DNA of 64,000 nucleotides from Taudactylus pleione (taxonomy: Eukaryota; Chordata; Amphibia; Anura; Myobatrachidae), in the NCBI GenBank assembly GCA_031769625.1, contig JAUIMM010000582.1, positions 2,161,001 through 2,225,000 on the forward strand, given 5' to 3'. The notes below the pieces were generated by a model that was given only the letters and a program-made list of their open reading frames with translations, had not been told where the DNA came from and did not search any database. Both the position numbers and the translations under genes were made by a program. Numbering within the stretch: the first letter of the stretch is position 1; every line of letters starts with the position of its first letter. Below, one piece after another: positions 34,056-46,994 of this stretch.

Positions 34056-35510
34056 GTCAGTTATAATAAGATTTCTCAAATTTCTCATTTTAATTATTTA
34101 TTTTCTTTTTTTTAATGCATTAAACTAGATCAGATCCATCTGCCGCCATCTTATCAGTGCTTTAAGGACACAACATTTTGGACCCGTAACAAGAAAAACA
34201 TATGAGCTCCAGCGCTGCCAGGCCATCACTTCGCTGTCTTCTGTGCGAATGCGCATATTTCAGGAAAAGGACGCGGGTGCCAACAATATCTGCTGAATAA
34301 CCACTTAGAGATAGGAAAATATTTAGTCTACGCTGCCTACGTGAGTTTTTCAGAGATCTAAACAAGAAGTGCCGAGCTCGCCAAGTAGCGGGAGTGGATA
34401 TATACGAAGAATAACAATAAATACAACCCGTAAAGTGATGCGTTTCCATGATGATGAATAATTAAACCGATATGTACAGAATATGTTGTCTCGATCCCTC
34501 CGCTGCCCCCATCCAACTGCCGTACAGACGGCTGCGCAATTTCCAGGCTCAGTCTATAAAGCAAAGTCGCGGCTGTGAAGATGAGAATCTTTCAGCGAGG
34601 AGGAAATCTGGGCTCCATTACTGTGCCAAATAAGAAGGAAGCCGGGCCAGGGTTTGTTTACAGAGAATGAATAATGCAGGAGTGCATTATCGCTCCCTTC
34701 CCGTTCTACAGCAGATTCAGAAGCATCAACTTATTTCATGCTCATCATTCCGCTATTTGTAACGTATTCGGAGAGAGCTGTCACCTGATGCGAAGATAAA
34801 GAGTTCGGAAATGCGCCGCTGTTCATCCAATTTTACCTACACGTTCCACTCGGCGAGAAAGGTGCACAGCGATAGAATCGGACATCTCCGACGTGTGCCG
34901 CCAGCATCAGCCTTAATTGCTGGCAACACCGCCCGGATAAACCACACGCAGATACGCGCCAGGCTTCTACAAACCAGGAAAAACAACATTTTTCATAACA
35001 AATAACAGAAAAAGCATGATAAAAAAAAAACAACACAAATTTACTGTGGCTGAGAATTGGTAAAACTGACAAAAAAAAAAAATCTAGTAGCAAAAGTACA
35101 ATATAAATGATGTTGCAATTATTACGATTTATATAAGGGTGCATGGAATAACCACTTCAAAGAGGCCATGTGGCTATTGTACTAACCGCATGCAACCAGT
35201 AAATCTGGCAGACAATGCCCCCTTGAGGACAAATAATCATTAACAACTTGCAGAATGCTTGCTGAGCCTAACCGAGCAATGACTCAAAGAAAAAAAACAG
35301 CAACACAGTAATACAACTGGGAACAATTTTATTTAGAACAAAAAAAAAGTATAAAACTACAAAGATCAATAGAAAGTGCTTGAGCACCAACCATCTCACA
35401 ATATATTATAAACAGCCACAGTTATTGCAAATTAACTTAACTGTACTGTTGCTTAACAATATACAGACACACAAACTAAATATATATAAATCGCTTCTCA
35501 AGCAGCCATT
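34056..35510. other. Low-copy intronic sequence, CNE-like part
   Basis: No exon recognised. 34560-34930 is repeat-free with words such as AGAATGAATAATGCAGGAGT and CATCAACTTATTTCATGCTC. A-rich runs lie at 35018-35090 and 35339-35350. Confidence 0.4.
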
Positions 35511-35601
35511 GTGCAGTCAACGTTTCAGAGCTTTTAGGGAAAAACACTTTCATCAGCACAAACATGTCGTTCCAATAAATGCACCGAAACGTTGACTGCA
35601 C
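35511..35601. mobile_element. Short inverted-repeat element
   Basis: GTGCAGTCAACGTTTC on the left and GAAACGTTGACTGCAC on the right are a perfect 16-bp inverted pair around a ~60-bp loop containing CACTTTCATCAGCACAAACA. Probably a small MITE. Confidence 0.7.
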
Positions 35602-35973
35602 AAAAGCTACTTAAAAAGTGATTTACTGTATTCCATGCTAAGAGTGCTGTGATATACATTGTTACCCTATGATGGCACCTAGCTAAGTATTGTTATACTG
35701 GGAGTGCCAGACCCGCTGTATATATATTTATTAGCTATGGTCTGTCCCGGCTCCAGCACGCATGCGCAGTGGGAGCCAGGGTGCGCATTCCAACGGCTCT
35801 CACTGCTAGGGACACAGGACAGACCTAGCGCCGTTGAAGAGGGGGAGTCACCGTGAAGGGGATGAGTATGTTGGAGGGACAGGACTGAGTTTAGGGGATG
35901 GAGTGGGGGGGGATACAACAGATAAATAGGAGTCTATCCTGAGGGAGGGGGGCAGACTGAGGTCTTCCTTTGC

Positions 35974-36023
<50 letters not shown>

Positions 36024-37036
36024 TATACACACACACTACAGAGCATGAGTGAATAAATATATGGAACTATGATGAACACTAAGTGAACAAAAGAAATTAG
36101 TACATTTGTGATAACTGTGGCTCCAACTGTGTCTCTAATGAGACAATGTAATTTTACTTGATTAGAGATTACTCAAAAAAAGCTCCAATATATGTAAATC
36201 TACTCTGCAGACTATAAGTGTAAGTGTCTCAGCACTGTACAGGCAACTGTACTTGGTGGTTCAATTTAACGATCCAATACAACAGATGAGGAATGTGAAG
36301 TCTCTACAGGGATTCTAGGTAGAATACTTGAGAAAAAAACTTAAAAAGGTTTTTCAATAGCCTTGGATTTCAGCTACAAAGGGACTGTTACACTGGTCCA
36401 TTGAAATGTATAACCAAGTGCAATCAATTTGCTAACATTAATGTAGAATTAAGCAATGCGGCCGGGAGCAGAGCGGCTGGGAGACAGCTTACATGACATA
36501 GAAGAGATTGCAGGCAACGACCACAAAGACCAACATCAGTGTGAGAGAATATGCATTACACTCCTCAGGGGACACTCAATATACGGGAATGGCTGTCATG
36601 GACAGTGAAAGTATTGAACGGAAGAATTATATATGATCTATAGAAGGATTCATTTATTATTATCTTAATTGCTAAGGACAAAAAAAAATAAAAAACAGAC
36701 ATAATGGGGCAGATTCTCTAACAGCGAGGGCAGAGCGCAGGCCAGGAACGGAGAGGACGCCAGATCAATGTTCCAAATAGTAAAATAAATCTTACATTAT
36801 ATTTAGCATATTGTCAGTTATTTAGGGGATGATTTATCGAGGTACAAAAAGCCATCAACTATAATAATATAATATATAAAATAATATAAATCATACAATA
36901 GCAAAAGCATCAAGCAGGACGCTGGCTCACACAGATTTACAGGAATATATCTACATATCGCTCACCTCTCTCTACAGTCATTATTGCAGCAGACTCTGCA
37001 TCCTAACATATTATACAGAGATATTATATACCACAA
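35602..37036. other. Low-copy intronic sequence with (AT)n/(CA)n
   Basis: Contains an AT and CA microsatellite at about 35979-36035. No exon or RNA gene was recognised. Confidence 0.5.
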
Positions 37037-40000
37037 CAGGGTAGGGTAGGGGTGAGGGTGTACCAGTGTGAGTAGGGTAGGTGTGAGGGTGTACCAATGT
37101 GAGTAGGGTAGGTGTGAGTAGGGTAGGTGTGAGGGTGTACCAATGTGAGTAGTATAGGTGGGAGTAGGGGAGGTGTGAGGGTGTACCAGTGTGAGTAGTA
37201 TAGGTGGGAGTAGGGGAGGTGTGAGGGTGTACCAGTGTGAGTAGTATAGGTGTGAGTAGGGGAGGTGTGAGGGTGTACCAGTGTGAGTAGTATAGGTGGG
37301 AGTAGGGGAGGTGTGAGGGTGTACCAGTGTGAGTAGTATAGGTGGGAGTAGTGGAGGTGTGAGGATGTACCAGTGTGAGTAGTATAGGTGGGAGTAGGGT
37401 AGGTGTGAGGGTGTACCAGTGTGAGTAGTATAGGTGGGAGTAGGGGAGGTGTGAGGGTGTACCAGTGTGAGTAGTATAGGTGGGAGTAGGGGAGGTGTGA
37501 GGGTGTACCAATGTGAGTAGGGTAGGTGGGAGTAGGGTAGGTGTGAGGGTGTACCAATGTGAGTAGTATAGGTGGGAGTAGGGTAGGTGTGAGGGTGTAC
37601 CAGTGTGAGTAGGGTAAGTGTGAGTAGGGAAGGTGTGAGGGTGTACCAATGTGAGTAGTATAGGTGGGAGTAGGGTAGGTGTGAGGGTGTACCAGTGTGA
37701 GTAGTATAGGTGGGAGTAGGGGAGGTGTGAGGGTGTACCAGTGTGAGTAGTATAGGTGGGAGTAGTGGAGGTGTGAGGATGTACCAGTGTGAGTAGTATA
37801 GGTGGGAGTAGGGTAGGTGTGAGGGTGTACCAGTGTGAGTAGGGTAGGTGTGAGGGTGTACCAGTGTGAGTAGTATAGGTGGGAGTAGGGGAGGTGTGAG
37901 GGTGTACCAGTGTGAGTAGTATAGGTGGGAGTAGGGGAGGTGTGAGGGTGTACCAATGTGAGTAGGGTAGGTGGGAGTAGGGTAGGTGTGAGGGTGTACC
38001 AATGTGAGTAGTATAGGTGGGAGTAGGGTAGGTGTGAGGGTGTACCAGTGTGAGTAGGGTAAGTGTGAGTAGGGTAGGTGTGAGGGTGTACCAATGTGAG
38101 TAGTATAGGTGGGAGTAGGGTAGGTGTGAGGGTGTACCAGTGTGAGTAGTATAGGTGGGAGTAGTGGAGGTGTGAGGATGTACCAGTGTGAGTAGTATAG
38201 GTGGGAGTAGGGTAGGTGTGAGGGTGTACCAGTGTGAGTAGTATAGGTGGGAGTAGGGGAGGTGTGAGGGTGTACCAGTGTGAGTAGTATAGGTGGGAGT
38301 AGGGGAGGTGTGAGGGTGTACCAATGTGAGTAGGGTAGGTGGGAGTAGGGTAGGTGTGAGGGTGTACCAGTGTGAGTAGTATAGGTGGGAGTAGGGTAGG
38401 TGTGAGGGTGTACCAGTGTGAGTAGGGTAAGTGTGAGTAGTATAGGAGGGAGTAGGGTAGGTGTGAGGGTGTACCAGTGTGAGTAGTATAGGTGGGAGTA
38501 AGGTAGGTGTGAGGGTGTACCAGTGTGAGTAGTATAGGTGTGAGTAGGGTAGGTGTAAGGGTGTACCAGTGTGAGTAGGGTAGGTGTGAGGGTGTACGAG
38601 TGTGAGTAGGGTAGGTGTGAGTAGTATAGGTGGGAGTAGGGTAGGTGTGAGGGTGTACCAGTGTGAGTAGTATAGGTGGGAGTAGGGTAGGTGTGAGGGT
38701 GTACCAGTGTGAGTAGGGGAGGTGTGAGGGTGTACCAGTGTGAGTAGTATAGGTTTGAGGGTGTACCAGTGTGAGTAGTATAGGTGGGAGTAGGGTAGGT
38801 GTGAGGGTGTACCAGTGTGAGTAGGGTAAGTGTGAGTAGTATAGGAGGGAGTAGGGTAGGTGTGAGGGTGTACCAGTGTGAGTAGTATAGGTGGGAGTAA
38901 GGTAGGTGTGAGGGTGTACCAGTGTGAGTAGTATAGGTGGGAGTAGGGTAGGTTTGAGGGTGTACCAGTGTGAGTAGTATAGGTGGGAGTAGGGTAGGTG
39001 TGAGGGTGTACCAGTGTGAGTAGGGTAGGTGTGAGGGTGTACCAGTGTGAGTAGTATAGGTGGGAGTAGGGTAGGTGTGAGGGTGTACCAGTGTGAGTAG
39101 TATAGGTGGGAGTAGGGGAGGTGTGAGGGTGTACCAGTGTGAGTAGTATAGGTGGGAGTAGGGTAGGTGTGAGGGTGTACCAGTGTGAGTAGTATAGGTG
39201 GGAGTAGGGGAGGTGTGAGGGTGTACCAGTGTGAGTAGTATAGGTGGGAGTAGGGTAGGTGTGAGGGTGTACCAGTGTGAGTAGTATAGGTGGGAGTAGG
39301 GTAGGTGTGAGGGTGTACCAGTGTGAGTAGTATAGGTGTGAGTAGGGGAGGTGTGAGGGTGTACCAGTGTGAGTAGTATAGGTGGGAGTAGGGGAGGTGT
39401 GAGGGTGTACCAGTGTGAGTAGTATAGGTGGGAGTAGTGGAGGTGTGAGGATGTACCAGTGTGAGTAGTATAGGTGGGAGTAGGGTAGGTGTGAGGGTGT
39501 ACCAGTGTGAGTAGTATAGGTGGGAGTAGGGGAGGTGTGAGGGTGTACCAGTGTGAGTAGTATAGGTGGGAGTAGGGGAGGTGTGAGGGTGTACCAATGT
39601 GAGTAGGGTAGGTGGGAGTAGGGTAGGTGTGAGGGTGTACCAGTGTGAGTAGTATAGGTGGGAGTAGGGTAGGTGTGAGGGTGTACCAGTGTGAGTAGGG
39701 TAAGTGTGAGTAGGGTAGGTGTGAGGGTGTACCAATGTGAGTAGTATAGGTGGGAGTAGGGTAGGTGTGAGGGTGTACCAGTGTGAGTAGTATAGGTGGG
39801 AGTAGGGGAGGTGTGAGGGTGTACCAGTGTGAGTAGTATAGGTGGGAGTAGTGGAGGTGTGAGGATGTACCAGTGTGAGTAGTATAGGTGGGAGTAGGGT
39901 AGGTGTGAGGGTGTACCAGTGTGAGTAGGGTAGGTGTGAGGGTGTACCAATGTGAGTAGGGTAGGTGTGAGTAGGGTAGGTGTGAGGGTGTACCAATGTG

Positions 40001-43000
40001 AGTAGTATAGGTGGGAGTAGGGTAGGTGTGAGGGTGTACCAGTGTGAGTAGTATAGGTGGGAGTAGGGGAGGTGTGAGGGTGTACCAGTGTGAGTAGTAT
40101 AGGTGTGAGGATGTACCAGTGTGAGTAGTATAGGTGGGAGTAGGGTAGGTGTGAGGGTGTACCAGTGTGAGTAGTATAGGTGGGAGTAGGGGAGGTGTGA
40201 GGGTGTACCAGTGTGAGTAGTATAGGTGGGAGTAGGGGAGGTGTGAGGGTGTACCAATGTGAGTAGGGTAGGTGGGAGTAGGGTAGGTGTGAGGGTGTAC
40301 CAGTGTGAGTAGTATAGGTGGGAGTAGGGTAGGTGTGAGGGTGTACCAGTGTGAGTAGGGTAAGTGTGAGTAGTATAGGAGGGAGTAGGGTAGGTGTGAG
40401 GGTGTACCAGTGTGAGTAGTATAGGTGGGAGTAAGGTAGGTGTGAGGGTGTACCAGTGTGAGTAGTATAGGTGGGAGTAGGGTAGGTGTGAGGGTGTACC
40501 AGTGTGAGATGGGGAGGTGTGAGGGTGTACCAGTGTGAGTAGTATAGGTTTGAGGGTGTACCAGTGTGAGTAGTATAGGTGGGAGTAGGGTAGGTGTGAG
40601 GGTGTACCAGTGTGAGTAGGGTAAGTGTGAGTAGTATAGGAGGGAGTAGGGTAGGTGTGAGGGTGTACCAGTGTGAGTAGTATAGGTGGGAGTAAGGTAG
40701 GTGTGAGGGTGTACCAGTGTGAGTAGTATAGGTGGGAGTAGGGTAGGTTTGAGGGTGTACCAGTGTGAGTAGTATAGGTGGGAGTAGGGTAGGTTTGAGG
40801 GTGTACCAGTGTGAGTAGGGTAGGTGTGAGGGTGTACCAGTGTGAGTAGTATAGGTGGGAGTAGGGTAGGTGTGAGGGTGTACCAGTGTGAGTAGTATAG
40901 GTGGGAGTAGGGGAGGTGTGAGGGTGTACCAGTGTGAGTAGTATAGGTGGGAGTAGGGTAGGTGTGAGGGTGTACCAGTGTGAGTAGTATAGGTGGGAGT
41001 AGGGGAGGTGTGAGGGTGTACCAATGTGAGTAAGGTAGGTGGGAGTAGGGTAGGTGTGAGGGTGTACCAGTGTGAGTAGGGGAGGTGTGAGGGTGTACCA
41101 GTGTGAGTAGTATAGGTGGGAGTAGGGTAGGTTTGAGGGTGTACCAGTGTGAGTAGTATAGGTGGGAGTAGGGTAGGTGTGAGGGTGTACCAGTGTGAGT
41201 AGGGTAAGTGTGAGTAGTATAGGAGGGAGTAGGGTAGGTGTGAGGGTGTACCAGTGTGAGTAGTATAGGTGGGAGTAGGGTAGGTGTAAGGGTGTACCAG
41301 TGTGAGTAGGGTAGGTGTGAGGGTGTACGAGTGTGAGTAGGGTAGGTGTGAGTAGTATAGGTGGGAGTAGGGTAGGTGTGAGGGTGTACCAGTGTGAGTA
41401 GGGTAGGTGTGAGGGTGTACCAGTGAGTGTAGGGTAGGTGTGAGGGTATACCCGTGTGAGTAGTATAGGTGGGAGTAGGATAGGTGTGAGGGTATACCAT
41501 TGTGAGTAGTATAGGTGGGAGTTGGGTAGGTGTGAGGGTGTACCAGTGTGAGTAGTATACGTGGGAGTTGGGTAGGTGTGAGGGTGTACCAGTGTGAGTA
41601 GTATACGTGGGAGTTGGGTAGGTGTGAGGGTGTACCAGTGTGAGTAGGGTAGGTGTGAGGGTGTACCAGTGTGAGTAGGGTAGGTGTGAGGATAGGTGGG
41701 ACTAGGGTAGGTGTGAGGGTGTACCAGTGTGAGTAGAATAGGTGGGAGTAGGGGAGGTGTGAGGGTGTACCAGTGTGAGTAGTATAGGTGGGAGTAAGGT
41801 AGGTGTAAGGGTGTACCAGTGTGAGTAGTATAGGTGTGAGTAGGGTAGGTGTAAGGGTGTACCAGTGTGAGTAGGGTAGGTGTGAGGGTGTACGAGTGTG
41901 AGTAGGGTAGGTGTGAGTAGTATAGGTGGGAGTAGGGTAGGTGTGAGGGTGTACCAGTGTGAGTAGGGTAGGTGTGAGGGTGTACCAGTGAGTGTAGGGT
42001 AGGTGTGAGGGTATACCCGTGTGAGTAGTATAGGTGGGAGTAGGATAGGTGTGAGGGTGTACCATTGTGAGTAGTATAGGTGGGAGTTGGGTAGGTGTGA
42101 GGGTGTACCAGTGTGAGTAGTATACGTGGGAGTTGGGTAGGTGTGAGGGTGTACCAGTGTGAGTAGTATACGTGGGAGTTGGGTAGGTGTGAGGGTGTAC
42201 CAGTGTGAGTAGGGTAGGTGTGAGGGTGTACCAGTGTGAGTAGGGTAGGTGTGAGGATAGGTGGGACTAGGGTAGGTGTGAGGGTGTACCAGTGTGAGTA
42301 GGGTAGGTGTGCGGGTGTACCCATGTGAGTAGTATAGGTGGGAGTAGGGTAGGTGTGAGGGTGTACCAGTGTGAGTAGGGTAGGTGTGAGGGTGTACCAG
42401 TGTGAGTGTATACCCGTGTGAGTAGTATAGGTGGGAGTAGGATAGGTGTGAGCGTGTACCATTGTGAGTAGTATAGGTGGGAGTTGGGTAGGTGTGAGGG
42501 TGTACCAGTGTGAGTAGGGTAGGTGTGAGGGTGTACCAGTGTGAGTAGGGTAGGTGTGAGGGTGTACCCGTGTGAGTAGTATAGGTGGGAGTAGGGTAGG
42601 TGTGAGGGTGTAGCAGTGTGAGTAGGGTAGGTGTGAGGGTGTACCAATGTGAGTAGTATAGGTGGGAGTAGGATAGGTGTGAGGGTGTACCAGTGTGAGT
42701 ACTAGTAGGGAGTAGGGGAGGTGTGAGGGTGTACCAGTGTGAGTACTAGTAGGGAGTAGGGGAGGTGCGAGGGTGTACCAGTGTGAGTAGTATAGGTGGG
42801 AGTAGGGGAGGCGTGAGGGTGTACCAGTGTGAGTAGTATAGGTGGGAGTAGGGGAGGTGTGAGGGTGTACCAGTGTGAGTAGTATAGGTGGGAGTAGGGG
42901 AGGTGTGAGGGTGTAACAGTGTGAGTAGTATAGGTGGGAGATGGGTAGGTGTGAGGGTGTAACAGTGTGAGTAGTATAGGTGGGAGATGGGTGGGTGTAT

Positions 43001-43104
43001 CAGTGCGAGTACTAGTAGGGTAGGTGTGAGGGTGTATCAGTGCAAATACTAGTAGGGAGTAGGTTAGGTGTGAGGGTGTATCTGTGCAAGTACTAGTAGG
43101 GAAG
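37037..43104. repeat. 6-kb array of a 46-bp unit
   Basis: About 130 copies of a 46-bp unit (GTGTACCAGTGTGAGTAGTA, then TAGGTGGGAGTAGGGTAGGT, GTGAGG), with 30-bp deletion variants lacking TATAGGTGGGAGTAGG. The unit length is 1 modulo 3, so each minus frame cycles through all phases and all three are open (1512, 1684 and 1812 codons). The peptides (HTGTPSHLPYSHLYYSHWYT) are artefacts. Marker variants recur as blocks, for example TATACGTGGG at 41556 and 42121. The right end decays from about 42690. Confidence 0.97.
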
Positions 43105-43760
43105 GCTCTAATAAAGAGATGAGCTTTAAAAAAAGCTTAATGACTTGAAGGCTGGGAGAGAGTCTGACCGGGTGTGGTAGGTAATTCCATAAATGGGTAG
43201 CGGCAAAGAAGAAGTCTGGTAGACAAGGGGCAGGTCAGACGTAGACAAAGACTGGACGGATATTGGCGCTCAGGAGAAAAAGACTGGGTGGATATTGGCG
43301 CTCAGGAGAAAAAGACTGGGTGGATATTGCCGCTCAGGAGAAAAAGACTGGGTGGATATTGCCACTCAGGAGAAAAAGACTGGGTGCATATTGCCAATCA
43401 AGAGAAGACTGGGTGGATATTGCCAATCAGGAGAAGACTGGGTGGATATTTCCAATCAGGAGAAGACTGTGTGGATATTGCCAATCAGGAGAAGACTGGG
43501 TGGATATTGGCGATGCAGAGTAGAAGACTTTTAGGTGCAGTATGATGGCTTGGTAAATGAAAGGTCAGTATAGTATTTTAATATGAAAAGGAAGATTTTA
43601 TAGTGGAGGAAGTTGGCATAGGACATATTTCCTGAAATGACACTCAGCAGTACATTAATATGCTAGTGAATTTGAGAAGCGGATCTTGACAAGTGTTTTC
43701 AGGTGTCCCTATGTGCGTGAGGATGAGTGAAGAGTGCAAACACGAGGTAAAGTGAGACTG
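43105..43760 (+). mobile_element. Old dispersed repeat, class unassigned
   Basis: GGCTGGGAGAGAGTCTGACC, GTAGGTAATTCCATAAATGG and GAAGAAGTCTGGTAGACAAG resemble a repeat segment common in frog genomes. It is heavily diverged and has an internal 32-bp minisatellite. Boundaries are approximate and recognition is from memory of the sequence pattern. Confidence 0.4.
43248..43513. repeat. 29-32-bp minisatellite
   Basis: Eight to nine units of AGACTGGGTGGATATTG then CC or GG and CTCAGGAGAAAA or AATCAGGAGA. The first half has 32-bp units, the second half 29-bp units that lack AAA. Three overlapping plus frames are open because of the repeat. Confidence 0.93.
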
Positions 43761-43779
43761 AAGGAAAGGAGGACAAAGA

Positions 43780-44340
43780 GCGGAAAATCTGAGTTGGACA
43801 AACTAGTGATGGAGCAGAAGTGGGAGAAGACCAGGCTCATCACAGTGGGTTGGGGGATGTAGACTGCTGAAAAAAAACAAAGGAATTAAGCTAAAGAAGT
43901 TTAGTGGAAGAAGAGAGACTACTACGTTTGTCAATGAAACTGCTGAAATCACCTAGAATCACAGTAGGCAGATCAAAGGGAAATATCTATTGGAAACAGT
44001 TGAGGCAGGTAACAAAGGTATCAAGGAATTGAGAAACTGGAGCCAGGGTGTGATATATGGCAGCAAGCATGGTGGAGAGATGAAAAGCTTGGAGAAGGTA
44101 CAATCCCTGCGCTATCCCTTGTGTGTGTGCTGGTGTGGTGTGATGTGAGGATGGGGGAGAGTGCTGCAGGGGATGTAGTGTCGGAGAACGTGCGCCAGGT
44201 CTCTGTAATGCTCATGAGATTGAGGGATTTTTATATGAATAGATCATGGATGGATTTGAGTTTGTACAAACAGAATTGTGTTGCAAGTGGGCAGGAAAAG
44301 GGGGAGGACGGTAGTGAAGATGCATGGATAAAGTTGTAGG
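43780..44340 (-). mobile_element. Decayed L2/CR1-type LINE endonuclease fragment
   Basis: Read on the minus strand, three blocks in order resemble the apurinic-type endonuclease of non-LTR retrotransposons. First is NSVCTNSNPSMIYSYKNPSI followed, after a frameshift, by MSITETWRTFSDTTSPAALSP (44215 down; ITETW is the family's catalytic-glutamate motif). Next is PTVILGDFSSFIDK near 43965-43930, the LGDFN-type motif. Last is QPTVMSLVFSHFCSITSLS near 43850-43800, the HxxGHTLDLV-like region, here degraded. Stops and frameshifts separate the blocks, so it is dead. No reverse transcriptase domain follows within the window. It sits between two tandem arrays. Confidence 0.7.
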
Positions 44341-44484
44341 AAGGTAGAAGATAGATAGAACACTGAGGCGGAACAAGGACCATGAGCAGATGGGAGGATT
44401 GCACGGGGTGCTCATGTGTTATGGCTTATAGTCCCATGTTATTACATCTATACTCATGTTATTATGTATGAGAATGTGCTCACA

Positions 44485-46994
44485 TGTCTGATCATGTACT
44501 CCTATAATAGGTCTGGTCATGTACTCCTATAATAGGTCTGGTCATGTACTCCTATAATAGGTCTGGTCATGTACTCCTATACTAGGTCTGGTCATGTACT
44601 CCTATACTAGGTCTGGTCATGTACTCCTATACTAGGTCTGGTCATGTACTCCTATAATAGGTCTGGTCATGTACTCCTATAATAGGCCTGGTCATGTACT
44701 CCTATAATAGGCCTGGTCATGTACTCCTATAACAGGTCTGGTCATGTACTCCTATAACAGGTCTGGTCATGTACTCCTATAACAGGTCTGGTCATGTACT
44801 CCTATAACAGGACTGATCATGTACTCCTATACTAGGTCTGGTCATGTACTCCTATAATAGGTCTGGTCATGTACTCCTATAATAGGACTGATCATGTACT
44901 CCTATACTAGGTCTGGTCATGTACTCCTATACTAGGTCTGGTCATGTACTCCTATAATAGGTCTGGTCATGTACTCCTATAATAGGTCTGGTCATGTACT
45001 CCTATAATAGGTCTGGTCATGTACTCCTATAATAGGTCTGGTCATGTACTCCTATAACAGGTCTGGTCATGTACTCCTATAACAGGACTGATCATGTACT
45101 CCTATAATAGGTCTGGTCATGTACTCCTATAATAGGTCTGGTCATGTACTCCTATAATAGGACTGATCATGTACTCCTATACTAGGTCTGGTCATGTACT
45201 CCTATAATAGGTCTGGTCATGTACTCCTATAACAGGTCTGGTCATGTACTCCTATAACAGGTCTGGTCATGTACTCCTATAATAGGTCTGGTCATGTACT
45301 CCTATACTAGGTCTGGTCATGTACTCCTATAATAGTTCTGATCATGTACTCCTATAATAGGTCTGGTCATGTACTCCTATAATAGGTCTGGTCATGTACT
45401 CCTATAATAGGTCTGGTCATGTACTCCTATAATAGTTCTGATCATGTACTCCTATAATAGGTCTGGTCATGTACTCCTATAATAGGACTGATCATGTACT
45501 CCTATACTAGGTCTGGTCATGTACTCCTATAATAGGTCTGGTCATGTACTCCTATAACAGGTCTGGTCATGTACTCCTATAACAGGTCTGGTCATGTACT
45601 CCTATAATAGGTCTGGTCATGTACTCCTATAATAGGTCTGGTCATGTACTCCTATACTAGGTCTGGTCATGTACTCCTATAATCGGTCTGGTCATGTACT
45701 CCTATAATCGGTCTGGTCATGTACTCCTATAATAGGCCTGGTCATGTACTCCTATAATAGGCCTGGTCATGTACTCCTATAACAGGTCTGGTCATGTACT
45801 CCTATAACAGGTCTGGTCATGTACTCCTATAACAGGACTGATCATGTACTCCTATACTAGGTCTGGTCATGTACTCCTATACTAGGTCTGGTCATGTACT
45901 CCTATAATAGGTCTGGTCATGTACTCCTATAATAGGTCTGGTCATGTACTCCTATAATAGGTCTGGTCATGTACTCCTATAATAGGTCTGGTCATGTACT
46001 CCTATAACAGGTCTGGTCATGTACTCCTATAACAGGACTGATCATGTACTCCTATAATAGGTCTGGTCATGTACTCCTATAATAGGTCTGGTCATGTACT
46101 CCTATAATAGGACTGATCATGTACTCCTATACTAGGTCTGGTCATGTACTCCTATAATAGGTCTGGTCATGTACTCCTATAATAGGTCTGGTCATGTACT
46201 CCTATAACAGGTCTGGTCATGTACTCCTATAACAGGTCTGGTCATGTACTCCTATAATAGGTCTGGTCATGTACTCCTATACTAGGTCTGGTCATGTACT
46301 CCTATAATAGTTCTGATCATGTACTATAATAGGTCTGGTCATGTACTCCTATAATAGGTCTGGTCATGTACTCCTATAATAGGTCTGGTCATGTACTCCT
46401 ATAACAGGTCTGGTCATGTACTCCTATAACAGGACTGATCATGTACTCCTATAATAGTTCTGATCATGTACTCCTATAATAGGTCTGGTCATGTACTCCT
46501 ATAATAGGACTGATCATGTACTCCTATACTAGGTCTGGTCATGTACTCCTATAATAGGTCTGGTCATGTACTCCTATAATAGGTCTGGTCATGTACTCCT
46601 ATAACAGGTCTGGTCATGTACTCCTATAACAGGTCTGGTCATGTACTCCTATAATAGGTCTGGTCATGTACTCCTATAATAGGTCTGGTCATGTACTCCT
46701 ATACTAGGTCTGGTCATGTACTCCTATAATAGTTCTGATCATGTACTCCTATAATAGGTCTGGTCATGTACTCCTATAACAGGTCTGGTCATGTACTCCT
46801 ATAACAGGTCTGATCATGTACTCCTATAATAGGTCTGTCATGTACTCCTATAATAGGTCTGGTCATGTACTCCTATAATAGGTCTGGTCATGTACTCCTA
46901 TAATAGGTCTGTCATGTACTCCTATAATAGGTCTGTCATGTACTCCTATAATAGGTCTGTCCTGTACTCCTATAATAGGTCTGATCATGTACTC
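44485..46994. repeat. 2.5-kb array of a 25-bp unit with higher-order structure
   Basis: About 100 copies of GTCATGTACTCCTATAATAG plus GTCTG. Unit variants (AACAGG, ACTAGG, GGACTGAT, AGTTCTGAT, GGCCTG) occur in an ordered series that repeats at about 1,050 bp, for example the GGCCTG pairs at about 44681 and 45731. The right end has 24-bp units. It is A/T-rich compared with the other 25-bp array and unrelated to it. Confidence 0.97.

Noticed and set aside
36962..42462. Three histidine/threonine/proline-rich minus-strand frames over 1500 codons
   Set aside because: All three frames of the same strand are open because the 46-bp unit rotates frame each copy. This is repeat translation.
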